This document shows, piece after piece, positions 27,864 through 38,387 of a stretch of 54,242 nucleotides of DNA. The notes beneath the pieces are model-generated. The model saw nothing but the letters and a program-made list of their open reading frames with translations, was not told the DNA's origin and searched no databases. The position numbers and the translations under genes were made by a program. This DNA is from Labilibaculum manganireducens. GTDB taxonomy: Bacteria; Bacteroidota; Bacteroidia; Bacteroidales; Marinifilaceae. Location: assembly GCF_002843385.1 (NCBI RefSeq), contig NZ_MVDE01000034.1, positions 1 through 54,242 of the forward strand, in the 5' to 3' direction. Each line of letters opens with the position of its first letter. The first letter of the stretch is position 1.

Positions 27864-30800
27864 ATGATTGAAGGAATGAAACGATTTTTAAAAACAGCAG
27901 GTATTGCAAGTGCAGGAATAATTATTCTCCTGGCGATTCTGCTTTTTCTCCTTTCTACCGGACTTTTCAATAATTGGATTTCGGAAACTGTGTGCCGAAT
28001 AGCCAATCAACAGCTAAATGCAGAGCTTACAATAGGAAAAATTGAAGGCAACCCTCTCTCCCATCTTATTGTAAAAAAAATTGACTTGGAACAAAACAAG
28101 AGTAAGCTGATAACTCTTGATGAACTGGAAATAAAATACAACATTTGGAAGATCGCAGTAAAAAAACTTGAAATTACATCTCTGAAATTAAACGGAACAT
28201 CGGCTTTCCTGCAACAAGACAAGGATGATTTATGGAACCTTGAAAAACTGATTCCTGTTACAGAAAATTCAGAAGCTAAAGTTCCTTCGAATCCCTTTTC
28301 ATGGGAAATAGAATTGGCAGATGTATCTACGAAGAATTTTGAGGCCAAAATCGTGGCGAATGACAGTACAAAATTAATTCCGCAGAATATAAAATTTGAT
28401 GCTTCTCTCAGTTTCAAATTTGCAGCTGATTTTATGAATATTGATCTGCACAAACTTGAAGTAAGCACACAAAAACCTGCTCTGGAAATTAAAGATTTAC
28501 ATTTTCAGGCAAGTGTAATTGATTCGGTATTTAGCTGGTCCAATTTTCAACTTCAACTTCCTAAATCAAAGCTTAACTCAAAAGGTTCGGTTCCTTTCAA
28601 TCAACTGCTTGGTTCCGAAGTTTCTTTTCACGCAAACCCATTCGATTTTGAAGATGTAAACGAATGGATTCCTTCAATTTATGGTAAACCCAACATTAAT
28701 CTCGAAATTTTCAAGACCGAAAATAACAGTCAGGTAGACTTCTCTATAAAACAACAGAATCAGATTATTAAATTACTGGGGGAAATCAATGATAGTAACA
28801 GCTTGCCGGATTTTCATTTCACAATGGAAACCGATAGTGTAAACGGAGAGTACTGGACTCATAATAATGACCTTAAATCAAATATTAAAGGTGAACTTGA
28901 GCTTACAGGAACGGGGCTGGATTTTAAGGAAAACACAATTCACGCCACAGCTAAGTTTGCCGATTTAAAATACAAGACTTACGAATTAAATGATTTTATT
29001 CTGCTTGTTGATAAAAACAAAAATAAACTCGATGCAAAGGCAAGAGCAAAAACCATTTTTGGGAATTTAGATTCAAAAATCCATATTGAAAAGCTATTTG
29101 AATTGGCCAATTACAGTGCAGAACTAAAAATTGGAAATTTAGATTTAAGCAAACTAAGCGGGAATAAAAATCTAAAATCAAACATTAACATCGACCTAGA
29201 GGCATCCGGACAAGGTTTTACCCCTGGTGACCTGCAAACAAAACTTCATTTAAAATCGACAAAATCAGTCCTTTTTAATCAGCCAATCAAAAACTTAGAT
29301 GCCAATATCCTCATCAATAAAAAAGAATATCTAATTAATGATTTCAGCTTTGAAGCGCCTTACTTAAAGGCAATTCTTTCGGGAAAGGGAAATAGTACCG
29401 AAAACAATCTTATTCATTTGGAGCTAAAATCAAAAAACCTAAATGCGCCTCTTATCGCCCTGGGCTTGAAACCCGTCGATTTTAACGGCGAAATTACAAG
29501 TGACTTATCCGGACCTTTTAATACTTTGGATTTTAGAAGCAATATCAATATCGTACATGCCGGAATCGACTCACTCGTTTTGCAAAATTTCAAAGCTAAG
29601 CTTCATTCGCGCTTTTCGGGGGATGAACTATTGGCAAATATGGATTCGGTCGGGAAAAAAGACACAAGTACAAATGCCTTTTTAAAAAACATCTATCTAA
29701 GTGCAAAAGCAAGTGCAGATTATATTACATTTGAAAAGTACTATATGGCGAATACGAACTTAACTTTTGAGAAAAACCAGGAAAACAGTAGTGGTAATAT
29801 TACTTCCTCCACAGCTTTAGGAAATCTGAAAACCAAATTCTCTATTGAAAACCTGTTTTCGGTTCCCGCATATAAAATAAAAAGCAGCTTGAAAAATATT
29901 GATCTTTCCATGATCACAAAAAACAAAAAGTTCCGTTCCGATTTGAACTTCGAAATAGTTGCCACAGGGAAAGGGATTCAACCCAAATCAATGAATGCTG
30001 ATCTGGAAATTCAATCGAACGGATCATCTATATTTGATTTGCCTATTGAAAAATTCAACGCAAAAATAAACTACAATAAAGGAGAATATCAGGTAAACGG
30101 ATTTCATATAGAAACGCCCTTTGCTTTCGCCGATTTAACGGGCAAAGGAAACTGGAAAAAGAACAATCAGCTCAAATTAAATATCAAAACTACAGACATT
30201 CAGCAGCTCATCTCTGCCTTAGAAACAGACAAATTACAACTTGTTGGACAACTAAAAGCTGAAATTAAAGGTCCGGCCGATTCTCTGCAAATATCCTCTT
30301 CGGTGAATGTAACTGAATTGAAACTCGATACCATCAGCATCAATAAAATAACAGCTGATGCTGAAATCCATTTTGTAGATTCAACATATTCCGGATTCAT
30401 GAATCTTTTGGTGAGCGACTCTAAAATGCAGGATTTTAATCTTCAGGAACTTCATTTTAAAAGTAAGTTCAATCAGCAGAAAGCGGTTAATTCGTTCGCC
30501 TTTTTTGCCAACGATTCTTTACATGGTAAAATTTTATCCGAACTAAAAATCAATAATAACCCCAGCATTTCCTTTCAGGATATACAATTAAATTTAAACA
30601 ATCAGATTTGGAAGGGAGGCAACGATTCCAACTACATTAAATTTAGGCAGGATTCTATTGAAATACACCAATTTGAACTTAGCTCGCAGCAAAGTGCATT
30701 AAAAGCAAATGGAATATTTGCTTTTAAAGGAACTGAAGATCTGCATGTTGAAATTCAGAATCTTAACCTGATCAACATTTCAGAACTACATTTTTTGCCC

Positions 30801-32462
30801 TATCAGATATCAGGAAAAGTGAATGCTTTTCTCGACATTGCCGGAACAGCAAACAAACCAATTATTAAATCTATTCTCACTATTGATCATCCGGAAGTTG
30901 ACAGCCTGCGATTTAGCAAATTCCAATCTGATATCAACTATACAAACGAAAAACTTCGTTTTGAGACATATCTTGATGGCTATTCCTCACGACTTATCAA
31001 CGCAGAATTTGAACTTCCTATGCACTTTTCATTTACTGAAAAATTTCTGCTTCCCAAGGAAGACAATCCCATCCATGCCATTGTAAAAATCGATCAACTC
31101 GATATCAATAAATTCAATCGTTTTATTCCAACAACAGGAATTGAAGCTAAAGGTTTGCTAAGCATGCAACTCAATATTGATAACACCATTAACAATCCTC
31201 ACATAAGTGGTTATCTAAATTTAGGCAAGGGTGCTTTTCAATATAAAAAACTGGGAATGGATTACAGTGATATCGAAATGCGCAGCCGTCTGGCAAACAA
31301 CTATTTTTATCTCGACAGCCTTCTCATAAATTCCGGAAAAGGAAAATTGCAACTGAAAGGATTGGCTGAAATGAAATCACTGATTGATACAGAACTAAAA
31401 AGCATTAATCTGGATGTAAAAGGGGAAAACTTCAAGGCTTTCGACTCCGAATTAATAAAGGCTGTTATCAATACAAATCTTAGCCTGAATGGTTCGCCCG
31501 AAAACCCTACCTTCAAAGGAAAAGTAACAATTTTAAACTCAAGCCTAAATACCGATATATTCCTAAAAGAATTCAATCGTGTTTATGATGATTCCAACCA
31601 ACCACTCTTGGTTACTGCACGGAAAAATGAAGAAAATGAAGAAATAAAGTACACTATAAAAAAGAATTCAGCGCAAAAAGATCCACCTTCAATTTATAAA
31701 AAACTGGAGGGGAATTTCGACATCGAAATCCCTGGAAACACCTGGATAAAAGGCAAAAACATGAATTTTGAACTGGCCGGAAATCTACAAGCGATAAAAG
31801 AAGGTGAACAGATAGACATTTTCGGAACTATGAACGTAAAAAGAGGATTTTATAAAATTTACGGACGAAGACTTGAATTTGAAGAAGGTGAAATCACCTT
31901 AACAGGTGGAGCAACTCTAAATCCGATTGTCAATTTCAAAGTTGCCTACAAATTCCGCGATCCGGATAATCAATTGCGAAAACTTAGCGTAAATGTAACC
32001 GGACGAATTAATAAACCGGAAGTCAAATTTTTTCTTGACGATACCTCCATCGAAGAAAAAGACGCCATTTCTTATCTGATATTCAACAAAAGCACGAACC
32101 AACTTGATACAAGAGAAAATACATCAATGAAGAGTAGTAATATGGATATCGCTAAGGATTTTGCAATCGGCCAATTCTCGAATGTACTTAAGGATGCCTT
32201 ACAATCGTCACTTGGCTTGGATGTGATTGAAATTTCGGGGAAAAGTGGTTGGACGCAAGGCAGTGTATCGGTTGGTAAATACATAACAAACAATTTGTAC
32301 CTGAATTACGAACGAACATTTGCCATCGATAAAAAGGATAAAATTATTGAACCTGAAAAAATTTCAATGGAATATCAATTTTACCGCTCTCTTTTTTTAC
32401 AGGCGACCAATCAGAGTGCGAATTCCGGTTTTGATTTCATTATCAAATGGACCTGGAAATAA
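27864..32462 (+). CDS. tamB: TamB-like translocation and assembly module protein (AsmA/DUF490)
   Basis: A 1532-aa inner-membrane-anchored periplasmic protein. One N-terminal transmembrane helix (about residues 15-35) is followed by long runs of beta strands with AsmA-like patterns (for example KIEGNPLSHLIVKKIDL). The C-terminal DUF490/TamB region (about 1150-1532) contains GNTWIKGKNMNFELAG and FYKIYGRRLEFEEGEITLTG. TamB proteins form a lipid-carrying groove across the periplasm and pair with TamA, encoded just upstream. ATG at 27876 could replace the first ATG, shortening it by 4 residues. Confidence 0.93.
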   Translation: MIEGMKRFLKTAGIASAGIIILLAILLFLLSTGLFNNWISETVCRIANQQLNAELTIGKIEGNPLSHLIVKKIDLEQNKSKLITLDELEIKYNIWKIAVKKLEITSLKLNGTSAFLQQDKDDLWNLEKLIPVTENSEAKVPSNPFSWEIELADVSTKNFEAKIVANDSTKLIPQNIKFDASLSFKFAADFMNIDLHKLEVSTQKPALEIKDLHFQASVIDSVFSWSNFQLQLPKSKLNSKGSVPFNQLLGSEVSFHANPFDFEDVNEWIPSIYGKPNINLEIFKTENNSQVDFSIKQQNQIIKLLGEINDSNSLPDFHFTMETDSVNGEYWTHNNDLKSNIKGELELTGTGLDFKENTIHATAKFADLKYKTYELNDFILLVDKNKNKLDAKARAKTIFGNLDSKIHIEKLFELANYSAELKIGNLDLSKLSGNKNLKSNINIDLEASGQGFTPGDLQTKLHLKSTKSVLFNQPIKNLDANILINKKEYLINDFSFEAPYLKAILSGKGNSTENNLIHLELKSKNLNAPLIALGLKPVDFNGEITSDLSGPFNTLDFRSNINIVHAGIDSLVLQNFKAKLHSRFSGDELLANMDSVGKKDTSTNAFLKNIYLSAKASADYITFEKYYMANTNLTFEKNQENSSGNITSSTALGNLKTKFSIENLFSVPAYKIKSSLKNIDLSMITKNKKFRSDLNFEIVATGKGIQPKSMNADLEIQSNGSSIFDLPIEKFNAKINYNKGEYQVNGFHIETPFAFADLTGKGNWKKNNQLKLNIKTTDIQQLISALETDKLQLVGQLKAEIKGPADSLQISSSVNVTELKLDTISINKITADAEIHFVDSTYSGFMNLLVSDSKMQDFNLQELHFKSKFNQQKAVNSFAFFANDSLHGKILSELKINNNPSISFQDIQLNLNNQIWKGGNDSNYIKFRQDSIEIHQFELSSQQSALKANGIFAFKGTEDLHVEIQNLNLINISELHFLPYQISGKVNAFLDIAGTANKPIIKSILTIDHPEVDSLRFSKFQSDINYTNEKLRFETYLDGYSSRLINAEFELPMHFSFTEKFLLPKEDNPIHAIVKIDQLDINKFNRFIPTTGIEAKGLLSMQLNIDNTINNPHISGYLNLGKGAFQYKKLGMDYSDIEMRSRLANNYFYLDSLLINSGKGKLQLKGLAEMKSLIDTELKSINLDVKGENFKAFDSELIKAVINTNLSLNGSPENPTFKGKVTILNSSLNTDIFLKEFNRVYDDSNQPLLVTARKNEENEEIKYTIKKNSAQKDPPSIYKKLEGNFDIEIPGNTWIKGKNMNFELAGNLQAIKEGEQIDIFGTMNVKRGFYKIYGRRLEFEEGEITLTGGATLNPIVNFKVAYKFRDPDNQLRKLSVNVTGRINKPEVKFFLDDTSIEEKDAISYLIFNKSTNQLDTRENTSMKSSNMDIAKDFAIGQFSNVLKDALQSSLGLDVIEISGKSGWTQGSVSVGKYITNNLYLNYERTFAIDKKDKIIEPEKISMEYQFYRSLFLQATNQSANSGFDFIIKWTWK

Positions 32463-32480
32463 GTTGTAATTCCAAACCTG

Positions 32481-33113
32481 TTAATTCGGTAAATAAAAAT
32501 AAATACCCAAGCCATTTGTAAATAGAATATTTCCATACAAAGAATGCTCCAAAAAAACTGCGTTTAACGATTTGTTGCGAAGGTAGGTAAAGGAAAAAAT
32601 AAGACTGCCAACAAAGGTAAAAATCAAAGCCATCCAGTTTCTAAAAATAATATGAGCCATGGAAAAACAAACCGCATTGATCAACAGCAGCAATAATGGA
32701 TTTCTAAAAAGAAGTTTATACCGATAAAAAAAGAATGCCCGGTAAATGAATTCCTGTGTGTATGCTGACCAAATAGGATAAGTGAAAATTACAGCAAGCC
32801 AAATCCAAAAATTATTCCTCGGAAGGTAAAAAAACACATCTCCCCTAAAAATATAAACCCAGATTGATGTAATAAACAGCAATACAAATCCTTTCAATAA
32901 AATTTCCTGCCATGGATAGTCACGCTTAATTCGAAAAATACCGCGGTCAAAATTTTTATCCCTAAAAACAATAAAGAGACAATAGAGAAATACAATAACC
33001 AGAGGCACAGCTTTATGAACCGGTATAAGCTCGTAAAAATACAAGACAGGAAGTACCAGAAACATAAAAATCATTTCTAACCACAGGTATAATTTCTTCA
33101 TCTCACCACCCAC
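32481..33113 (-). CDS. CPBP-family intramembrane protease (Abi-like), variant motif
   Basis: A 210-aa protein with 6-7 hydrophobic segments. CPBP motifs: QEFIYR at 120-125 in place of the usual EExxxR, FSMAH at 150-154 (FxxxH), and HSLYGN at 190-195 (HxxxN). The first Glu of the glutamate pair is Gln120. Members process prenylated peptides or act in bacteriocin immunity. The Gln is also seen in some Bacteroidota members to my recollection, so loss of activity is not certain. It is convergent with tamB, 18 bp apart. Confidence 0.83.
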   Translation of the reverse strand: MGGEMKKLYLWLEMIFMFLVLPVLYFYELIPVHKAVPLVIVFLYCLFIVFRDKNFDRGIFRIKRDYPWQEILLKGFVLLFITSIWVYIFRGDVFFYLPRNNFWIWLAVIFTYPIWSAYTQEFIYRAFFFYRYKLLFRNPLLLLLINAVCFSMAHIIFRNWMALIFTFVGSLIFSFTYLRNKSLNAVFLEHSLYGNILFTNGLGIYFYLPN

Positions 33114-33365
33114 TAAAAATTTGAAAACAATAGAAACCCAATTGAAATAAGAAGGACTCCTTATTAAGACTCGTTCTACTTAATTTACAATTTTTAGATG
33201 GATTTTGTTTCAAAAACTTTGGTGAAATTTAGGAACGGAGGATTTTTATTGACTAACGAAATAATAGGGTTAATAAATCCATAAAAATGATGATAAAAAG
33301 CCTTTTTTAATTGATTTATCTTACTCAAAAACAGACAAATACCTACAACTCGTTACAACGCCCAG

Positions 33366-33728
33366 CTAGAATTCTTTTCTTTGCGCTTTTCTTGCAGCAA
33401 TAATTAGTAAATAACCCGCAATTACCGGTCCGTAAGACACAAAATAATATCCCTTCATGTCGAACCAATGGAAATAGGTTCCCAGAGTAATGATACCACC
33501 AATTATCATTAGAGTCCATCCTATCAGGCGTAATTCACGAGCCTTAAACTTCCCTTTCTTCTTCACTTCTCCCCTCAGCATCCGATCATCAATTGCGCGG
33601 ACAATATCCTTGATCAAATCTTCTTCGATATTTTTTCCTGCTAATTCTTTACGGATTTGGGAAAAATCCATTCCCTCTATTTTCTTTTGGTGATACAAAT
33701 CAACCAACTCTTTAAAGTTATTTTCCAT
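33366..33728 (-). CDS. Small two-helix membrane protein, unknown function
   Basis: A 120-aa protein: a charged helical N-terminal domain (1-65) and two transmembrane helices (about 69-88 and 93-111), with short basic ends. No known family recognised. ATG at 33728 overlaps the end of a dubious upstream frame by 11 bp. It lies between convergent and parallel neighbours with no operon partner I trust. Confidence 0.72.
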   Translation of the reverse strand: MENNFKELVDLYHQKKIEGMDFSQIRKELAGKNIEEDLIKDIVRAIDDRMLRGEVKKKGKFKARELRLIGWTLMIIGGIITLGTYFHWFDMKGYYFVSYGPVIAGYLLIIAARKAQRKEF

Positions 33729-34002
33729 AATTCAATTGTGCTATTCGTTCAACAAAACTAACTACAATTGAACACATATTCAAAACAGTACCGGTAAATC
33801 TTTCAAGCATTAAGTAAAAACCAATCATAAACACAAGAGCAATACAAACTACCACTACAATACAACTCATCACCATATAACCAGAATATATCACCATACA
33901 AAATGAACCTACTACCAAACGACTGGAACATATCACCATATAAATGGAATCCATCCTCGTATAACTGGAATCTATTATCATAGAACTTGAATTCATCACC
34001 AC
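33718..34002 (-). CDS. Doubtful small frame across the 21-bp array
   Basis: A 94-codon frame whose first half is made by the 21-bp tandem repeat and reads as heptapeptides of the form xxxSxxM (VMNSSSM, IIDSSYT, RMDSIYM, VICSSRL). A hydrophobic stretch VVVVCIALVFMIGFYLML follows. It stays open because 21 is a multiple of three, and it overlaps the next gene by 11 bp, which would suit coupling. There is no clear ribosome-binding site, promoter or homologue, and composition is odd. I rate it as more likely non-coding. Confidence 0.25.
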   Translation of the reverse strand: MVMNSSSMIIDSSYTRMDSIYMVICSSRLVVGSFCMVIYSGYMVMSCIVVVVCIALVFMIGFYLMLERFTGTVLNMCSIVVSFVERIAQLNYGK

Positions 34003-34015
34003 ATAATGTGAATAC
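33848..34015. repeat. Eight-copy degenerate 21-bp tandem array
   Basis: Eight 21-bp units without indels begin at 33848, 33869, 33890, 33911, 33932, 33953, 33974 and 33995. The core is close to ATCACCATATAACTGGAAT. Copies differ at several positions, so the array is old. Similar short sequences ACAGTACCGGTAAA (about 33785) and ACAGCCCCGGTAAA (about 34014) flank it as direct repeats. It sits downstream of the folD terminator. Confidence 0.9.
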
Positions 34016-34061
34016 AGCCCCGGTAAACTAAACCATTTAAAGAGTAAAAACGATTCCCATT

Positions 34062-34093
34062 AAAAAACAGGCTTCCCGAATAGGGAAGCCTGT
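34062..34093 (-). terminator. Terminator of folD
   Basis: Perfect 11-bp stem ACAGGCTTCCC/GGGAAGCCTGT around a 5-nt loop, followed on the minus strand by six T. It lies 27 bp after the folD stop. Confidence 0.93.
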
Positions 34094-34119
34094 GATGTAT
34101 CTGATCAAAAATATTTGTT

Positions 34120-35001
34120 CTATTTATAAATTGCCTTTTTAGCAGCAAGCAAAGTATTCTGTAATAAGGAAACAATCGTCATTGGACCAACACCACCCGG
34201 GACAGGAGTTATGAAGGATGCTTTAGGAGCAACCTCATCAAACTTCACATCACCTAACAGCTTCCAGCCCGACTTTGTTTTATCAGATTTTACCCGGTGA
34301 ATTCCAACGTCGATAATCACAGCACCTTCTTTCACCATATCGCCTGTTAAAAACTCTTTCATTCCCAAAGCAACTATAACGATATCCGCCTGACGGGTAA
34401 TTTCCGCAATGTTCTTTGTTCGGCTGTGGCAAAGAGTAACTGTACAATCGCCATACTCGGCTTTACGCGACATTAAAACACTCATTGGAGTACCTACAAT
34501 GTTGCTTCGGCCAATAACAACACAATTTTTACCTGATGTTTGAATTTTATATCTCTTCATTAGCTCAACAATACCTGCTGGCGTTGCCGGCAAATAGGTT
34601 GGCAGGCTCGACACCATTTTACCAACATTCATAGGATGAAATCCATCAACATCTTTTTCGGGACGTATGGTTTCAATCACTTTCGATTCTGAAATATGCT
34701 TAGGCAATGGCAATTGAACAATCAAACCGTCTATATCGTCATTATCATTAATCTTTCTAATTTCGGCCAATAATTCTTCCTCGGTAATATCCTCTTCGAA
34801 ACGAAACTCTGAAGATTTAAAACCTACCATATGACAAGCTTTCACTTTTGCAGCCACATAAGTTTCACTGGCTCCGTCGTGTCCAACAATCATAGCAGCC
34901 AAATGAGGAGTTTTTCCACCAGCCTTTTTGATTATTTCTACTTCGGCAGCAATTTCCTGCTTCACCTCTGCTGAGATTTTTTTTCCGTCGATTAATTCCA
35001 T
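34120..35001 (-). CDS. folD: Bifunctional methylenetetrahydrofolate dehydrogenase/cyclohydrolase
   Basis: A 293-aa FolD that interconverts 5,10-methylene-, methenyl- and 10-formyl-tetrahydrofolate, with NADP, in the cytosol. Motifs: Tyr48xxxLys52 (catalytic Lys), QLPLP at 96-100, [13 protein letters not shown], the Rossmann [10 protein letters not shown] and the C-terminal [14 protein letters not shown] at 35001 gives the usual start [10 protein letters not shown]. It lies 67 bp after ffh, with the ffh terminator between them. Confidence 0.96.
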   Translation of the reverse strand: MELIDGKKISAEVKQEIAAEVEIIKKAGGKTPHLAAMIVGHDGASETYVAAKVKACHMVGFKSSEFRFEEDITEEELLAEIRKINDNDDIDGLIVQLPLPKHISESKVIETIRPEKDVDGFHPMNVGKMVSSLPTYLPATPAGIVELMKRYKIQTSGKNCVVIGRSNIVGTPMSVLMSRKAEYGDCTVTLCHSRTKNIAEITRQADIVIVALGMKEFLTGDMVKEGAVIIDVGIHRVKSDKTKSGWKLLGDVKFDEVAPKASFITPVPGGVGPMTIVSLLQNTLLAAKKAIYK

Positions 35002-35022
35002 GGTCGTATCGTTTTGCGGTAT

Positions 35023-35053
35023 AAAAAATGCCTGACCAAGCGACCAAGCATTT
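35023..35053 (-). terminator. Terminator of ffh
   Basis: On the minus strand AAATGCTTGG pairs with TCAGGCATTT (two wobble pairs) around an 8-nt loop, followed by TTTTTT. It lies only about 22 bp before the folD start. Confidence 0.65.
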
Positions 35054-35068
35054 CTATTTGTAAGTTTA

Positions 35069-36400
35069 TTATCTTCGGCCTCCCATATTCCCCATCATTC
35101 GGGACATGTTTCCGCCTTTTGTCATCATTTTCATTAATTTTCGCGTTTCATCGAATTGTTTGATTAAACGATTCACGTCCTGAATGGTAGAACCACTACC
35201 ATCGGCAATTCTCTTTCTTCTTGATCCGTTAATTAATGCCGGATCTTCTCTCTCTGCCGGAGTCATCGAAAATATAATTGCTTCAACACCTTTAAAAGCA
35301 TCATCATCGATATCAACATTCTTAAGTGCTTTTCCAACACCAGGAATCATAGATGCCAAATCTTTCAGATTACCCATTTTCTTGATCTGCGAAATCTGAG
35401 ACAGGAAATCGTTGAAGTTAAATTGGTTCTTGGCGATTTTCTTCTGAAGTTTTCTAGCTTCGTCAGCATCAAATTGATCCTGGGCACGTTCTACAAGTGA
35501 AACAATATCACCCATACCCAAAATACGATCGGCCATACGACTGGGATGGAAAACATCAAGAGCTTCCATTTTCTCTCCCGTACCAACAAATTTGATTGGT
35601 TTGTTAACAATTGAACGAATTGAAAGCGCAGCTCCACCACGTGTATCACCATCCAATTTTGTTAAAACAACACCATCAAAATCCAAACGCTCGTTAAATT
35701 CTTTGGCTGTATTCACCGCATCCTGACCGGTCATGGAATCAACAACAAACAGAATCTCGGAAGGATCAATGGCTTTTTTAACCGCCTCAATTTCCTTCAT
35801 CATTTCTTCATCGATAGCCAAACGACCAGCTGTATCGACAATCACCAAATCGTTTCCGTTTGCTTTTGCCTGCTTAATAGCATCCTGAGCAATCTTAACA
35901 GGGTTCTTACTCTCAATATCCGTATATACAGGAACTCCAATTTGTTCTCCTAATACTTTCAGCTGTTCGATCGCTGCAGGACGATATACATCGCAAGCAA
36001 CCAACAATGGATTCTTAGAACGTTTTGTTTTTAGAAGATTTGCCAGTTTACCTGAAAAGGTGGTTTTACCCGACCCCTGCAAACCAGCAATTAATATTAC
36101 GGCAGGTTTTCCCTGAATATTTATATCAACCTGTGTACTCCCCATTAATTCAGCCAGCTCATCGTGAACAATTTTCACCATTAACTGATTTGGTTTTAAT
36201 GCGGTTAGTACATTCTGTCCTAATGCTTTTTCTTTTACTGTATTGGTAAAGGACTTGGCTATACTAAAGTTTACATCGGCATCCAAAAGGGCACGTCTCA
36301 CATCTTTCAATGTTTCTGCTACATTGATTTCAGTAATTTTTCCTTGCCCCTTTAATATCTGGAAGGATCTCTCAAGTCGTTCGTTAAGATTTTCAAACAT
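35069..36400 (-). CDS. ffh: Signal recognition particle protein Ffh (SRP54)
   Basis: SRP GTPase of 443 aa that binds 4.5S RNA and signal sequences and delivers ribosomes to FtsY. The N domain is at 1-95. The G domain holds GLQGSGKTT at 106-114, then [15 protein letters not shown] and the closing GTGEKMEAL. The Met-rich M domain (about 325-443) ends [20 protein letters not shown] -7 box TAATTTTG lies at 36433-36426. The 4.5S RNA gene is not recognised here. Confidence 0.97.
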   Translation of the reverse strand: MFENLNERLERSFQILKGQGKITEINVAETLKDVRRALLDADVNFSIAKSFTNTVKEKALGQNVLTALKPNQLMVKIVHDELAELMGSTQVDINIQGKPAVILIAGLQGSGKTTFSGKLANLLKTKRSKNPLLVACDVYRPAAIEQLKVLGEQIGVPVYTDIESKNPVKIAQDAIKQAKANGNDLVIVDTAGRLAIDEEMMKEIEAVKKAIDPSEILFVVDSMTGQDAVNTAKEFNERLDFDGVVLTKLDGDTRGGAALSIRSIVNKPIKFVGTGEKMEALDVFHPSRMADRILGMGDIVSLVERAQDQFDADEARKLQKKIAKNQFNFNDFLSQISQIKKMGNLKDLASMIPGVGKALKNVDIDDDAFKGVEAIIFSMTPAEREDPALINGSRRKRIADGSGSTIQDVNRLIKQFDETRKLMKMMTKGGNMSRMMGNMGGRR

Positions 36401-36425
36401 TATTATACAGATTTATATTTCACTG

Positions 36426-36433
36426 CAAAATTA
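36426..36433 (-). promoter_or_regulatory. -7 promoter box of ffh
   Basis: On the minus strand TAATTTTG matches TAnnTTTG, 26 bp before the start codon. The -33 box is weak. Confidence 0.5.
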
Positions 36434-36538
36434 AAAAAATCTGCTTAGCGATAAAGACTATGCGATAGAAATGTCGATAATTTTATCAATGATTTTTCAT
36501 TTTCGTTAGAAATAGTATTAAAACAACACTTTTAAAAT

Positions 36539-36574
36539 AAAAAAAGAGCGAATTCCAAAAATGAAATTCGCTCT
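36539..36574 (-). terminator. Terminator of argS
   Basis: AGAGCGAATT/AATTCGCTCT 10-bp stem (36545-36554 with 36565-36574), followed on the minus strand by a T-run of seven. It lies about 20 bp after the argS stop. Confidence 0.9.
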
Positions 36575-36593
36575 CTCAATAACAAATATATTT

Positions 36594-38387
36594 TTACATT
36601 CTTTCAGGAACACCAATTCCTAACAATTCCATTCCACTTTTTATAACCTGTGCAACCTGCTTAGAAAGAACCATTCGGAAGGCTCTTAATTCAACATTGT
36701 CCTCTTTAGCAATTGGAAAATCGTGATAAAACTGGTTGTATTCTTTCACCAAATCATATACGTAATTTGCAATTTGTGCAGGACTTGTTGTATCACCGGC
36801 TTCTTTAATGATAACCGGATAATTGGCAATCATTTGAATTAAATTTGATTCCTTCTCAGAAATTTCAATAGCTGTATTTGCGAATTCAGGAAATTCAATT
36901 CCTTCATCAACAGTCTTTTTCAAAACCGATTGAATACGAGCATATGTATACTGAATAAATGGTCCTGTATTTCCGTTAAAATCAATTGATTCTTTAGGAT
37001 TAAACATCATATTCTTTTTAGGATCGACCTTAAGAATAAAATATTTTAATGCTCCCATAGCAACTTTATTATACACATCCTCAGCCTCTTCTGTAGAATA
37101 TCCCTGAAGCTTACCCAATTCGTTTGAAGTGTCGCGGGCCGTATTTACCATTTCATCCATTAACTCATCTGCGTCAACAACAGTTCCTTCACGGGATTTC
37201 ATTTTTCCTTCAGGCAATTCGACCATACCGTATGAAAGGTGCTGAATTTTATTACTCCACTCGTATCCCAGTTTACCTAAAACCAGCGACAACACCTGGA
37301 AATGATAATTTTGTTCATTACCTACAACATAAATATGCTCATCGATACTGAATTCATTGAATCGTTCGTAAGCTGTCCCAATATCCTGTGTCATATAAAC
37401 AGAGGTTCCATCATCACGTAACAGTAGTTTATGATCCAATCCGTCTGCCTCAAGGTTAGCCCAAACAGAACCGGTATCTTTACGGTACAAAACTCCTTCT
37501 TCCAAGCCTCTTTCAACAATTGCTTTTCCCTGCTTATAAGTCTCCGATTCGAAATAAACCTTATCGAAATCAACCCCCATTTTTTGATAGGTAACATCGA
37601 ATCCAGCTAAAACCCAGTCGTTCATCTTTCTCCATAAAGCAACAACTTCCTCGTCGCCCGCTTCCCATTTCACCAACATTTCCTGAGCTTCCAATAACAA
37701 CGGAGCTTGTTTTTTAGCTTCGTCAGCATCCATTCCGTTGGCTGCTAAAGCTTCAATTTCTTTTTTGTATTCCTGATCGAATTTCACATAGTATTTTCCA
37801 ACCAAATGATCTCCTTTTAAACCTGTTGATTCAGGAGTTTCCCCTTCGCCAAAACGCAACCAGGCAAGCATCGATTTGCAGATATGAATGCCACGGTCGT
37901 TCACCAAATTTACTTTGATTACTTCGTAACCATTCGCTTTTAAAATTTGAGCAACAGAATACCCCAATAAATTATTACGAATGTGCCCCAAATGCAATGG
38001 CTTATTTGTATTTGGTGAAGAATACTCGATCATCACTTTTTTAGCACCGGCCTCTAACTTTTTAAAGCCATAGTTTTCCGATTGAAAAGCAGTATTCAAC
38101 ACTGATATCCAATAAGAACTGTCAATAACCAAATTCAAAAATCCTTTTACAACATTAAAAGCTGTTACAGCGTCAATATTTTCCTGAAGAAAAACACCAA
38201 GATCATTGGCTGTAGCTTCCGGTGATTTTTTTGAAAAGCGCAAAAAAGGAAATACAACTACAGTTAAATCACCTTCAAATTCACGTCTTGTTTTTTGAAT
38301 CTGAACTGTTTCATTATCAATTTCCTGACCATAACAACTATTTACGGCCTCTACAACCTTACCTTTTATAATGCTTTCAATACTCAT
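36594..38387 (-). CDS. argS: Arginyl-tRNA synthetase
   Basis: Class I synthetase of 597 aa that charges tRNA-Arg. The N-terminal additional domain (1-100) recognises the tRNA D-loop. The HIGH motif is HLGH at 132-135 in SSPNTNKPLHLGH, and the KMSKS equivalent is GKMKSR at 394-399. The DALR anticodon-binding domain is C-terminal (TYARIQSVLKK onward), ending LLGIGVPERM. It is monocistronic with its own terminator. No unusual features. Confidence 0.97.
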   Translation of the reverse strand: MSIESIIKGKVVEAVNSCYGQEIDNETVQIQKTRREFEGDLTVVVFPFLRFSKKSPEATANDLGVFLQENIDAVTAFNVVKGFLNLVIDSSYWISVLNTAFQSENYGFKKLEAGAKKVMIEYSSPNTNKPLHLGHIRNNLLGYSVAQILKANGYEVIKVNLVNDRGIHICKSMLAWLRFGEGETPESTGLKGDHLVGKYYVKFDQEYKKEIEALAANGMDADEAKKQAPLLLEAQEMLVKWEAGDEEVVALWRKMNDWVLAGFDVTYQKMGVDFDKVYFESETYKQGKAIVERGLEEGVLYRKDTGSVWANLEADGLDHKLLLRDDGTSVYMTQDIGTAYERFNEFSIDEHIYVVGNEQNYHFQVLSLVLGKLGYEWSNKIQHLSYGMVELPEGKMKSREGTVVDADELMDEMVNTARDTSNELGKLQGYSTEEAEDVYNKVAMGALKYFILKVDPKKNMMFNPKESIDFNGNTGPFIQYTYARIQSVLKKTVDEGIEFPEFANTAIEISEKESNLIQMIANYPVIIKEAGDTTSPAQIANYVYDLVKEYNQFYHDFPIAKEDNVELRAFRMVLSKQVAQVIKSGMELLGIGVPERM

